Of a DNA stretch of 64,000 nucleotides, positions 34,481-42,323 are shown one piece after another. Origin of the DNA: CAXXOK01 sp963674895. Lineage in GTDB: Bacteria; Bacillota; Clostridia; Christensenellales; Aristaeellaceae. Every line of letters starts with the position of its first letter. Positions within the stretch are counted from its first letter, which is position 1. The stretch covers positions 434,001 through 498,000 of the forward strand of contig CAXXCY010000001.1 of NCBI GenBank assembly GCA_963674895.2, in the 5' to 3' direction. A program made the position numbers and the translations under genes. The notes under the pieces are model-generated. The model worked only from the letters and a program-made list of their open reading frames with translations. It had not been told where the DNA came from and searched no databases.

Positions 34481-34830
34481 CCGCGCATCTCCGCGGGAAT
34501 GAAGGCAAGCGTGAATTCCTTGTGGCCCGGGTAGCGCCTGGGCAATTCCGCGATGCGGTAATCGCACGGCATATCCTCTGTTACATCCACGCACACGCCC
34601 ATGCCTTCCGTCAGCGGCTCGCCGCCGTCGTAGAGCATTACAAGCCGCGCCTCCGGCCTTTCGCCGTAAACCGAGGCGGCGGTTTGCTCTGTCATCGGCT
34701 GCACGACCGCGCGGACGGCGAACGCCTGCCCGCCGTCGAAACGGTAGAGCCGGTCGTTCGCTTGATACACGCCCGCCGACAGCGCGGGCTTCACGGTTAT
34801 GGTCCGTTTCATGCTCTCCATCAGCCGCAT
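34477..34830 (-). CDS. phage head-closure protein
   Basis: Protein of 117 residues, MRLMESMKRTITVKPALSAG, with beta-rich middle (VVQPMTEQTAASVYGERPEA) and end YRIAELPRRYPGHKEFTLAF. The 'WxYQVxxxxxYPGH-x-E' type ending is common in head-tail closure proteins. Identified mainly by position between the connector and the gp10-like gene. Both ends touch or overlap neighbours. Confidence 0.65.
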   Translation of the reverse strand: MRLMESMKRTITVKPALSAGVYQANDRLYRFDGGQAFAVRAVVQPMTEQTAASVYGERPEARLVMLYDGGEPLTEGMGVCVDVTEDMPCDYRIAELPRRYPGHKEFTLAFIPAEMRG

Positions 34831-34831
34831 G

Positions 34832-35131
34832 CTATCCCACCTTCGCGATTCGCATGCCGTCCAGCTGCGCCTTGAGCATCACGGGCAGCCCGTCCACATG
34901 GATCGACACGCTGCCCTCGGCGTGCGCCGACTGCCCTTCGATCCCCAGCCGGTTATAGCTGATCGCCGCGAGCTCCACGATAGCCGAGCCAGCGCCCTCC
35001 GGCAGTGTTTCCCGGCCCGTGTACCCCTGCGCAAACATCGCCGCGTCCGTGATCAGGTCCTCCAGCAGCGCATCCTGTTCCGTATCCCCGATCCGCAGCC
35101 TGCGCTTCAATTTGTCCACGTATTCAGACAT
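34832..35131 (-). CDS. phage head-tail connector (gp6-like)
   Basis: Protein of 99 residues: MSEYVDKLKRRLRIGDTEQD, LLEDLITDAAMFAQGYTGRE and SAIVELAAISYNRLGIEG. This is the all-helical gp6-like adaptor that sits under the portal. The ATG at 35131 has AAAGGAAC in front; the longer frame reads back through repeat DNA and is not used. Confidence 0.85.
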   Translation of the reverse strand: MSEYVDKLKRRLRIGDTEQDALLEDLITDAAMFAQGYTGRETLPEGAGSAIVELAAISYNRLGIEGQSAHAEGSVSIHVDGLPVMLKAQLDGMRIAKVG

Positions 35132-35212
35132 TTTTGTTCCTTTCAGCGGAAACGATGGGGCTTTCACCCTCAAACCTCTGACAAGGGCAAGATCCCTAAC
35201 GTTCCTGTTTGG

Positions 35213-35336
35213 AAGCCTGTTCAGAAGGTGTGATATGCTAGGCGGCAAGAAGGGTTTGGACTGAGCTTACTCGTTTGTAAGTGATGCCCAAACCCGACGC
35301 AGCCAACAACGTAGATCGCGCCTTATGGACAGGCTT
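35213..35336 (+). repeat. R3 structured repeat, copy A
   Basis: About 124 bases with nested inverted repeats. Outer stem AAGCCTGT / ACAGGCTT, middle stem GGGTTTGG (35252-35259) / CCAAACCC (35288-35295), apical hairpin CTTAC-TCGTTT-GTAAG (35266-35281). Conserved single-stranded stretches include ATGCTAGGCGGCAAGAAGG and CCAACAACG. It abuts the stop codon of the capsid gene; relative to that transcript it reads in reverse complement, as do the other copies. Confidence 0.8.
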
Positions 35337-36217
35337 TACGAAGCCGCGTAATGCAGGTAAATCCCCGCCACCTTGTTTTCATAGACATCAGCGATCGCCA
35401 CATGCCGGTAGCCGAACTTGTAGCCGTCGGTGGACTGGTTCACGTCGGGCAGGATCACCTTGGGCGCGACGTGCTTGGAAAACTGGATCACGGCGCTGCG
35501 GTGGATGACCATGAAGTTGATGCTCCTGCCCGTCTCGGCCTTGATATAGCCGCCGGCTTCCTCGCCGGAGGTGGTGCCGTCGAGCTGGTCGATCGCGGTA
35601 TAGAACCGCGTCTGCGGCACGAGAACCTTGTTCTGGAAGCGGCCCATCACCTCGCGGCTCTTGGTGGTGTCCAGGTCCGCGATCAGCCCGTCGAGCGTAG
35701 GCGTAATGAACAGGAAGCGCTCCTCGTAGGGCACTTCGCTCTCATCCAGCGCCGTCACGGCGGCGCGCAGCGCGGAGATCACGCCCGCGCCGGTGGTCAG
35801 CGCCGCGCCGGCGGAAATCCCCGAGATACCGCTCGTGCCCGCGTACCTGGCAAAGCGGAAGGCGTCCAGTTCCGGCACCACCTTGGTGCGGATCAGCTCG
35901 CCCGCCAGCCGCCCGTAGGCGATGCCCGCGGTTTCCAGGTCGTCCATGCTGTCCACGGTGAACATGCGGCCGCGGTCGAAGTTGCACTGCACGGTCTCGT
36001 TGGTCAGCGTTACGTCGCCGGATACATAGCCGCTGGCGCGGTCGTAGTCGGCCAGGCCCTGCACGCTCATCTTGGGAATAATCAGCTCGTTGGCGTTCGC
36101 GCCCTGCTTCACCATGTCCGCGTTGCCGTCCAGCACCGCGGTCAGGCTTGCGAGCTTGTATACCTCGTCCAGCGTGTCGGAGAGGGTTTGTTTGAAGAGA
36201 GTAATCGAATTGGCCAT
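35336..36217 (-). CDS. phage major capsid protein
   Basis: Coat protein of 293 residues, MANSITLFKQTLSDTLDEVY, with ANELIIPKMSVQGLADYDRA, GYVSGDVTLTNETVQCNFDR and a C-terminal FSKHVAPKVILPDVNQSTDG segment. This matches the HK97-fold capsid group that works with a separate DUF4355 scaffold rather than an internal delta domain. AAAGGAAG site before the ATG at 36217. It follows the scaffold gene. Confidence 0.87.
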   Translation of the reverse strand: MANSITLFKQTLSDTLDEVYKLASLTAVLDGNADMVKQGANANELIIPKMSVQGLADYDRASGYVSGDVTLTNETVQCNFDRGRMFTVDSMDDLETAGIAYGRLAGELIRTKVVPELDAFRFARYAGTSGISGISAGAALTTGAGVISALRAAVTALDESEVPYEERFLFITPTLDGLIADLDTTKSREVMGRFQNKVLVPQTRFYTAIDQLDGTTSGEEAGGYIKAETGRSINFMVIHRSAVIQFSKHVAPKVILPDVNQSTDGYKFGYRHVAIADVYENKVAGIYLHYAAS

Positions 36218-36299
36218 ATTTACATACTTCCTTTCATGTGGTCGATGGATTGATACCATAGAGGTTCACGAATGAAGAATTAACCCCGTCCCCGTTCCG

Positions 36300-36824
36300 T
36301 TACTGGATTCCGACGGCCTTTTTAAGCCTGTCCCCAAAGCCCGCGGCGGTGCTCACGGCCGCGGCGGGCGCCATGCCCTTCATGCGCTCCTCGATGCCCT
36401 GCTGCAGCGCCGCGCGGAAGGCCTTTTCCAGCTGCTCGATCGCCAGGCTCATGCTCTGCGCGTCGGCGTATTCCAGCGCGTCGGCCAGCTCCGCGGGCAG
36501 CCCCTTTTCCTGCAGAAGCCGCACGGCCTCGGCGTGAATCTCTCGCCGCTTGAGCGCGTCCTCACGCGCGGCAAGCGCCGTTTCCCGTTCGGTCATCTGG
36601 TGCTCGGCGCGCTGTTCGGCGGTCATCTGCGAAAGCTGTTCGGCCTCCTGCCGCGCCTGCGCGACGGCGGCCTCCGCCTTCTTGCGCTCGGAGGCGATGG
36701 TCTGGCTCACGATGCGGTTGATATCGTCCTGCGTAAAGGCTTTTTCCGCCGTCCCGGCCTGCGCCTCTTCCACAATTTCCTGTTCCTGCTCCTGTTCCCT
36801 GCGTTTTCCCAAATTCGTGCTCAT
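36300..36824 (-). CDS. phage capsid scaffold protein (DUF4355-like)
   Basis: Protein of 174 residues, highly charged and helical: KRREQEQEQEIVEEAQAG, FTQDDINRIVSQTIASERKK and ALAAREDALKRREIHAEAVR. The ending GFGDRLKKAVG is typical for DUF4355-type scaffolds. It should fill the procapsid and leave before DNA packaging. No prohead protease is encoded, so it is probably released intact. GGGAGGA site. Confidence 0.85.
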   Translation of the reverse strand: MSTNLGKRREQEQEQEIVEEAQAGTAEKAFTQDDINRIVSQTIASERKKAEAAVAQARQEAEQLSQMTAEQRAEHQMTERETALAAREDALKRREIHAEAVRLLQEKGLPAELADALEYADAQSMSLAIEQLEKAFRAALQQGIEERMKGMAPAAAVSTAAGFGDRLKKAVGIQ

Positions 36825-36945
36825 GCCGTTCCTCCCGTTTTACGCCCGTCGGCTGTACTCCCGCTATGCGGGTACTATGTAAGAAGCGTCGCGGCGGTAT
36901 GCCTGCAAACGCTTGATACAAGCCACAATTGAAATGAGGAATACT

Positions 36946-38289
36946 CTACGGTTTCTCCCGTTTCATATCCACAATATCCCTGGCGTCGTCTACCCATGGT
37001 ATCTGCGCCAGCAGGATTTCGTCGGGCACGATTCCCCGGTACGCCTGCACGGTCCTGGCGATTTCCAGGTCGTTGACGGGCAGGGCCCGGCTGAAGGTGA
37101 TCTGCACCTGATCGATGTCCAACTCCGCCGCGCCCTGCACTTCCAGGAAGTGTGCCATGCGCCGCAGCCGGGTGCGCAGCGCCTCGCGGAACCAGCGCTC
37201 CTTGATCTTGACGCGCTGCTCAAACCCGAGCAGCTTGAAGCGCATCGCCACGCCCGAGAGGTCGCCAGCAAACCTCACGTCGGTCAGGTCCGGCACGAAG
37301 CTCAGCTTGTGGATATCATCGGCGAGGCTCTTGCGCAGCAGCTCGCTGCCGCTCTCGGGATCGGGCTTGGTGATGAACCCGGCGTCCGCCCCGTCGCCGG
37401 GCAAAAACAGCGTGCGCGTATGCCGGAGCCTTTGGGACGCCTCCATGGCCGCCGCATCCTGGTCGTCTTCCGTCAGGGCGTCTATCTCGGCGTCCTCCAG
37501 CCCCAGCGCGCCGACGCCCTTTAATACCATGATGGCGTCGGTGAACTGCTGCTTATCGTTGATGCGGTCGGACTGCAGCGCGTCGTACGCGTCGATCAGC
37601 GGAAGCACAGGCTCGAAATCCCCGGTCTCAGACGCGTTGTTCCAGTATTCGGTCATCGGCACGCCGCCGAAATAGTGCGCCGCGCGCCGTATTTCCACGG
37701 GCGCCTCGCTGGACGTCCGCTCCATGTGTACGATCAACGCCCCGGTGCAGACCGTGATACGCTCGCGGCATTTTTTCAGGTGCCTGTCCAGCACGTCGCT
37801 CACCGCAACGCCAAACAGCGGCAGGTGCTCCACCGTGTCGTCGTACACCACAAAGGCGTAGCGCGGGTCGGCCTGCGCCACGCGCGGCTTGGCCTGGCCG
37901 TCGGCATAGCAAAGCTCCACCGCCTTGCCGTATACGGCGGCGTCCACGGCCAGCTCCGCGTCGATGGACTGCGTATCGCAGCGGCGCAGCACGCCCAAAA
38001 GCTGCTCAAACGCCGCCGGATGCTCCTTCATCGCGTACTGTACCGGCGAGCCGACCAGGTATCCCGCCGCGACCGCGGTGATGTATCCGGGCAGCGCGTG
38101 CGCCAGCCGGTTGTTGGGCAGGCCCGAAAGCCGCCTGCGGTCGAGGATCGCGTGGTCGCCGTCGTAATAGCGTTTCAGCAAATCAAGCCTTGCGTCGCGC
38201 AGCCTGCGCTGCTCGTTCAAAAGCGCCAGCAGCAGGTCGCCTGGCGGCGTGCCGTCCTCGAGGAGGAGATTCTGGTCAATCGAAATCAT
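36946..38289 (-). CDS. phage portal protein (SPP1 gp6-like)
   Basis: Portal of 447 residues; twelve copies normally form the DNA entry pore and tail-attachment site. Markers are LLKRYYDGDHAILDRR near the N-terminus, LPNNRLAHALPGYITAVAAG (the family N-R-x-x-N-x-Y pattern) and GVPMTEYWNNASETGDFEPV. The clip region ends with SLADDIHKLSFVPDLTD, and LSGVAMRFKLLGFEQRVKIK follows. The ATG at 38289 is preceded by CGGAG; the frame upstream reads through an R1 repeat and is not used. Confidence 0.9.
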   Translation of the reverse strand: MISIDQNLLLEDGTPPGDLLLALLNEQRRLRDARLDLLKRYYDGDHAILDRRRLSGLPNNRLAHALPGYITAVAAGYLVGSPVQYAMKEHPAAFEQLLGVLRRCDTQSIDAELAVDAAVYGKAVELCYADGQAKPRVAQADPRYAFVVYDDTVEHLPLFGVAVSDVLDRHLKKCRERITVCTGALIVHMERTSSEAPVEIRRAAHYFGGVPMTEYWNNASETGDFEPVLPLIDAYDALQSDRINDKQQFTDAIMVLKGVGALGLEDAEIDALTEDDQDAAAMEASQRLRHTRTLFLPGDGADAGFITKPDPESGSELLRKSLADDIHKLSFVPDLTDVRFAGDLSGVAMRFKLLGFEQRVKIKERWFREALRTRLRRMAHFLEVQGAAELDIDQVQITFSRALPVNDLEIARTVQAYRGIVPDEILLAQIPWVDDARDIVDMKREKP

Positions 38290-38329
38290 ATCGTTTCTCC
38301 GTTTCTCTATTGAGGGGTTTCTATAGATA

Positions 38330-38475
38330 ATGAGGAATGAGGAATTGTTGAGAGATTGCTCCGCAATCTTATGAAGGGAATTGTTATCCCGCCGCCTGCT
38401 TTCACATCGAGTATACGCATACAGGCGTTGCGGCATATAGGGATTTAAATCAACCGGTTGCGTGAGCAACCGCAC
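38330..38475. repeat. R1 repeat copy between portal and terminase genes
   Basis: Starts AATGAGGAATGAGGAATTG, then hairpin AGATTGCTCCGCAATCT, a variable middle, and hairpin CCGGTTGC-GTGA-GCAACCG ending near 38472. The right terminal ATTCCTCATT block is degraded. It lies about 25 bases beyond the terL stop. Confidence 0.75.
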
Positions 38476-38499
38476 ATCTCCCAAAGCTCCGCATTTTCT

Positions 38500-39753
38500 T
38501 CACTTCGGCACAATCGCCCTGACCTCCGCGCTGACGCTCTCCAGCGCGTAGCGCGCCGCGTCGATCAGGTGGTTGTTATAGTCGGGATAGCGCAGCAGCG
38601 GTTCGCCGTCCCGGCCGCGCTCGTACTCATAGGTCGAAAACTCCTCGGCGGCGTGCGGCGTCTTCCTGGGGTCGATCACGATCTGCGTGCGGCTTTGCAG
38701 CCACTTCATGCCGTGGGTCACGCTGTCCGGCCCCTTTTTGGCGGGGATCACGCGCACGCCCCGGCTGCGCAGCTCCGCGATGGAGCGCGGCTCGGCGCTG
38801 TCGCAGGTAATGACGTCCTCATGGGCGCGCGCCCTCGTTTCTTTGGCGAGCGTATCGGCCAGCATCCGCAGGGCCACGAATTCGTCCACGATATACAATA
38901 TGCGCCGCCGCCCGTCATAGGCGCAGCGCACGAACGCGTCGGGATCGGACGCAAACCCGAAATCCAGCCCGCAGTAGGTGCGCAAGCCCTCCCACTGCCC
39001 GGGGACCAGGCGCCTGAGGACGACGTTTTCAAACACCTGCGCCCCCGTGCCCGTGACCTCGCCCAGATACATGTGGCGGTACTCGCGCGGGTTTTGCTCC
39101 TTCAGCGTTTCCGCTTCCAGAAAAAACGCATCCCCAAGCCACGCTTTGGGGATGCCGCGGTAATCGCTCTGGTGGGATATCCGGCCCTTTCGCCCCTTGC
39201 GGGCTTCCGTGTTCACCCAATGGTTCGCCGACATCGGCGGATTGTAGCTGTAAAACGTGAGCGTCTGTTCCTCCGTGCCGCGCAGTATGGACGCCTTGAT
39301 GGTGCGGATGTCCCGCATTCCGGCAAACTCGGTCAGCTCCTCAAACCACAGGTATTTGAAGTACCCCCTGACCAGCTTCACACCCTTGGATTTCTCCGGC
39401 CTGTCCGAGCCCCGGAACAGGATGCGCTGCCCCGTGGGGATGTACTCGATCTCCAGCGGCGAGAGCTTTAACCGGAACCATTCGGATACCCCCAGCAGTC
39501 CGATCGCCCAAACAAGCTGCGCGAATACCGATTCGCGCAGCGTTTCCGCCACCTTGCGGTACACGATGGCGTTGGCCTGCGGCTCGTCCATCAGCCCGCA
39601 GACGATATACAGCGAGATGAAGCTGGATTTGCCCGACCCGCGCCCGCCGTACAGCCACAGCTCGTCGCAGTTCCCCGAGCGCCCTTCGCGCCATACGTCG
39701 AAGTATGCGGGCGCGATCAGCCGGGACAGCCGGATGTCGGTCATATCATTCAT
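38500..39753 (-). CDS. phage terminase large subunit
   Basis: DNA-packaging motor of 417 residues, PBSX/XtmB type. The ATPase half has Walker A GGRGSGKS (residues 36-43) and Walker B YLWFEEL (134-140). The nuclease half has GLDFGFASDPDAF, YIVDEFVALRML and the final acidic NNHLIDAARYALE. All key residues are present, so packaging could be functional. The start overlaps the terS end; ATG at 39753 or at 39744 (MTDIRLS) are both possible. Confidence 0.93.
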   Translation of the reverse strand: MNDMTDIRLSRLIAPAYFDVWREGRSGNCDELWLYGGRGSGKSSFISLYIVCGLMDEPQANAIVYRKVAETLRESVFAQLVWAIGLLGVSEWFRLKLSPLEIEYIPTGQRILFRGSDRPEKSKGVKLVRGYFKYLWFEELTEFAGMRDIRTIKASILRGTEEQTLTFYSYNPPMSANHWVNTEARKGRKGRISHQSDYRGIPKAWLGDAFFLEAETLKEQNPREYRHMYLGEVTGTGAQVFENVVLRRLVPGQWEGLRTYCGLDFGFASDPDAFVRCAYDGRRRILYIVDEFVALRMLADTLAKETRARAHEDVITCDSAEPRSIAELRSRGVRVIPAKKGPDSVTHGMKWLQSRTQIVIDPRKTPHAAEEFSTYEYERGRDGEPLLRYPDYNNHLIDAARYALESVSAEVRAIVPK

Positions 39754-39992
39754 CCTTCGCTGTGTCGCTTGGGAATGTCGTCGATAATGCGCGGAACCTC
39801 CGCGGTCGCGCCGCCCGCGTCCAGCGCCCCGTAGCGCTTGGCCAAAAGCTCGGCGGCGCGCAGCCTGTCGCGCGGGGTGATGCGCTCGTCCTCACCGTCC
39901 GTGCCGCGCAGGACGGAGGTCAGACACTCCAGCACTTCCTCCTTGCCAGCGATGTGCTCGTCCGCCTTGGTTCTCTTCCTGCCTGCGGTCAT
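39750..39992 (-). CDS. phage terminase small subunit
   Basis: DNA-recognition partner of the terminase, 80 residues: MTAGRKRTKADEHIAGKEEV, then LECLTSVLRG and ITPRDRLRAAELLAKRYGAL. The last segment is the conserved helix of terS C-terminal halves. It is short, and the usual N-terminal helix-turn-helix is reduced or missing, which could weaken sequence-specific packaging. GGAGGGG site before the ATG at 39992. First gene of the operon. Confidence 0.8.
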   Translation of the reverse strand: MTAGRKRTKADEHIAGKEEVLECLTSVLRGTDGEDERITPRDRLRAAELLAKRYGALDAGGATAEVPRIIDDIPKRHSEG

Positions 39993-40023
39993 CGCACCCC
40001 TCCTCACGCGTGTTCATGGTACG

Positions 40024-40029
40024 AGTATA
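40024..40029 (-). promoter_or_regulatory. candidate -10 box of the phage structural operon
   Basis: TATACT on the minus strand, about 30 bases before terS. No acceptable -35 box lies 16-18 bases upstream, so the promoter probably needs an activator. Confidence 0.4.
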
Positions 40030-40086
40030 GGGGCATTCCGGGTGCAATGGCGTGCGGAACAGCCATGCGGTTTGTTTACAACATAG

Positions 40087-40108
40087 TCACAATTCGTTCA
40101 CATTTTGT
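40087..40108. promoter_or_regulatory. pair of direct repeats, candidate site for the OmpR-type regulator
   Basis: TCACAATTCGT and TCACATTTTGT follow each other with an 11-base period, the geometry of OmpR/PhoB-type binding sites. They lie in the gap shared by terS and the divergent regulator gene, about 60-80 bases from the terS -10 box. Confidence 0.45.
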
Positions 40109-40157
40109 GCAATACTTTGCCACTTTCATCCGTCATAATAACAGTGAGGTGACAAAT

Positions 40158-40787
40158 ATGGCGAACATACTCATCTATGGCAAGGAAAAGAACGTTACCG
40201 ATAAATTGAGCCGCATCCTCTCCCGTAACGGTCATGAGGTTCTCCGTCTCGCTCCTTCCGACGGCGTCCCCGAGCCGCATACCAAGGATACGCTGGTCGT
40301 CATGGACGCCCGCCTGAAGTGGCCGGAATGCCGCGCGCTGTTTTCGAAGATTCAGGGCCTGGATTATTCCGTACTGTTCTTAACCGCGGACCAGGATACC
40401 GTGGAGCACCTGCGCGCGCTGTACCGCGGACGCTCGGATGTGCTGGTGCTGCCGTTTACAACCCAGAGCGCGCTGCAGGCGGTGGACAGCCTCCTAAAGC
40501 ACAGCCAGCCGCTTTCCCCGCTCATCGTGGACGAGGAAACCCGCGTGGCGATGCTGGGCGACGAGCGCGTGGAGCTGACCGCGCAGGAACTGGCGCTGCT
40601 GCTCACCCTGATGGAAAATCCCGATCTGCCCGTGAGCCGAGAGCACCTTTTGCGCAAGGCCTGGGGCTACCAGAGCATGGGCGAAACCCGCACGGTGGAC
40701 GTGCATGTGCAGCGCCTGCGCCGCAAGCTCGGCATGAACCGCATCGAAACCGTGTATCGCTGCGGATACAGGCTGAAGACCGCCTGA
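40158..40787 (+). CDS. orphan OmpR-type response regulator with degenerate receiver
   Basis: Protein of 209 residues. Residues 1-115 have the receiver fold (MANILIYGKEKNVTDKLSRI ... LVVMDARLKW ... VLFLTADQD). Asp50 is in the phosphorylation position, but the acidic pair near the N-terminus is replaced by GKEK, and the usual Lys-Pro after strand 5 is Leu-Pro (VLPFTT). It may act without phosphorylation. Residues 120-209 are a normal winged helix: LTAQELALLLTLMENPDLPV, then SREHLLRKAWGY and TVDVHVQRLRRKLG. No kinase gene is nearby. It is divergent from terS, 165 bases away, so control of the phage operon is possible. Confidence 0.88.
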   Translation: MANILIYGKEKNVTDKLSRILSRNGHEVLRLAPSDGVPEPHTKDTLVVMDARLKWPECRALFSKIQGLDYSVLFLTADQDTVEHLRALYRGRSDVLVLPFTTQSALQAVDSLLKHSQPLSPLIVDEETRVAMLGDERVELTAQELALLLTLMENPDLPVSREHLLRKAWGYQSMGETRTVDVHVQRLRRKLGMNRIETVYRCGYRLKTA

Positions 40788-41193
40788 TTGACCATCGATT
40801 TTCGTAGTCCGCGTGGAAACAACGGACCTTCGCAGCTGCAGCCGGAACTCCGCCTCGAAAGGATTTACTCCTTTTTCAAATAGATAAAAATATAGACCGC
40901 CACCTTGTGATGCGACGACATCACGGGGTGGCGGTCGCAACTCATCACGCCTGACGGCCTTTCCATCAAGTGGCTGCGCCTCTTGATGGAGGTTGCACCG
41001 AAGCCTTGTTCGCTTCGCTCGCGGCCAGGCTTCGGCGTAAGGTATCCTTGCTTTGCAAAGTTCCGAAACCACCGCGCATGTCGCTGGTTTCGGATTACAG
41101 TTCGAAGGGTTTCGGCCCTTCGAGCATCCCAGAAAAAATAGAAAGATCGCTGAGCAATCTTTCCACCATTTCTCATTCCTAATTCCTAATTCC
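40788..41193. other. intergenic region with hairpins and repeat remnants
   Basis: No gene seen. It contains a strong hairpin, GACCGCCACC / GGTGGCGGTC (40895-40936) with further pairing inside (TGATG / CATCA). A smaller one follows (CGAAGGGTTTCGGCCCTTCG near 41103). The right end is a shortened R1 repeat that reaches into the flavodoxin stop codon. Confidence 0.55.
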
Positions 41194-41203
41194 TCATTCG
41201 ATG
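41141..41203. repeat. R1 repeat, truncated copy at the flavodoxin stop
   Basis: Hairpin AAAGATCGCTGAGCAATCTTT followed by ATTTCTCATTCCTAATTCC and CTAATTCCTCATTC. The TGA stop of the minus-strand flavodoxin-like gene (41194-41196) lies within the repeat's terminal GAATGAGG. Confidence 0.65.
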
Positions 41204-41814
41204 AAATTCGTCCTGGCCCTCGGCGTTTCTGGCGCGGGGAACGGCACGCCGTTGTCCCTTCCCAGCGCGAAGCACTGGAGCATCCACGCCATGTTGTGGC
41301 CGAGGTTGCGCATCACCTGCAGGCCCTCCAGGTCCTGTTCGGCGTCGGCGGCGTTCGCGCCGTGCAGCATCGGCCAGTAGGAGGAGGGCACGACGGGCAT
41401 CCCCTTGATCAGCGGGTATTTCCACAGCGCGTCCAGCGTAGCCGTGGTCCCCGCGCGCCGCGCGGCCGCCACGCACGCGGCGGGCTTGCCCGCGAATACC
41501 GGGCCGCCGGCATAGAACATCCGGTCCAGGAAAGAAAGCAGCGTACCGTTGGGCGAGGAAAAATATACCGGTGAGCCGATCACCAGCCCGTCGGCCTCCG
41601 CCATGAAGTCGATCGCCTTGTTGACGGTATCGTCAAACGCCGTACAGTGTCCGTTGCATTTGCCGCAGCCGATGCAGCCGTGGACCGTTTCCTGCCCGAC
41701 AGTAATGATTTGCGTGTCGATTTGATGTCCGTTCAGTACCCCCGCGATCTCGTCAAGCGCCCGGCGCGTGGTGCCGTGCAGGTGCGGGCTTCCGTTGATA
41801 ATCAATACGTTCAT
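41194..41814 (-). CDS. NADPH-dependent FMN reductase / iron-sulfur flavoprotein family
   Basis: Flavodoxin-fold protein of 206 residues. The FMN phosphate loop is INGSPHLHGTTRRALDEI. A cysteine cluster CIGCGKCNGHC (residues of about 47-57) is typical of the iron-sulfur flavoprotein group. SPVYFSSPNGTLLSFLDRMF is the second flavin-binding loop. Likely small redox protein; partner unknown. AAGGAG site. The chain ends in ARTNFIE with its stop supplied by an R1 repeat. Confidence 0.87.
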   Translation of the reverse strand: MNVLIINGSPHLHGTTRRALDEIAGVLNGHQIDTQIITVGQETVHGCIGCGKCNGHCTAFDDTVNKAIDFMAEADGLVIGSPVYFSSPNGTLLSFLDRMFYAGGPVFAGKPAACVAAARRAGTTATLDALWKYPLIKGMPVVPSSYWPMLHGANAADAEQDLEGLQVMRNLGHNMAWMLQCFALGRDNGVPFPAPETPRARTNFIE

Positions 41815-41831
41815 GCAAAGGTCTCCTTTTT

Positions 41832-42140
41832 TCAGCCGTTGAAACCGCCGGGGCTGTTCTGTGCCGGGGGCGTGGACGTCGGGGTCGCGGGTGCGGGCAT
41901 GTCCGTCGTCCCGGGCGCCGGCGTAGGCTGTACCTCCAGCAGCACAACGTGCGGCTGGGTCGCGTCCGGCGCGGCGGTCGCCTCCGGTGTGGCGGTGAAT
42001 GCCGGGGTTAAAGTGACCTCCGGAACGCTTACGGTTTCGGGCGTGGGATTGACCACAAAACTATTGGTCTGGTTGACCGTCGTACACCCAGCCAAACCCA
42101 GCGCGAGTATGCAGATCGCCGCCAGCAAACTCCGTTTCAT
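41832..42140 (-). CDS. small proline/threonine-rich lipoprotein
   Basis: Protein of 102 residues with a lipoprotein signal: MKRSLLAAICILALGLAGC, lipobox LAGC. The mature chain is a low-complexity Thr/Pro/Ala stretch (TPEATAAPDATQP, PAPATPTSTPPAQ) without a folded domain. It would be a flexible membrane-anchored stalk. Same strand as, and just downstream of, no other gene than its flavodoxin neighbour; co-transcription is possible. Confidence 0.7.
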   Translation of the reverse strand: MKRSLLAAICILALGLAGCTTVNQTNSFVVNPTPETVSVPEVTLTPAFTATPEATAAPDATQPHVVLLEVQPTPAPGTTDMPAPATPTSTPPAQNSPGGFNG

Positions 42141-42323
42141 GCCGTATCCACCTCTTCCTCCATCGTCGCCCCATTATACCACATTCCGGCGCAATCTTGC
42201 ATTCAAAGCATATTCCGAGTACAATATACAAGGGTATCGCAAGCTTTGATGCCGCCGGACCCGCGCGCCGTACGGCGCTTTCAGTTTCAGGTTGATCCTC
42301 TGCGGAAAGGACGATAGAACATC

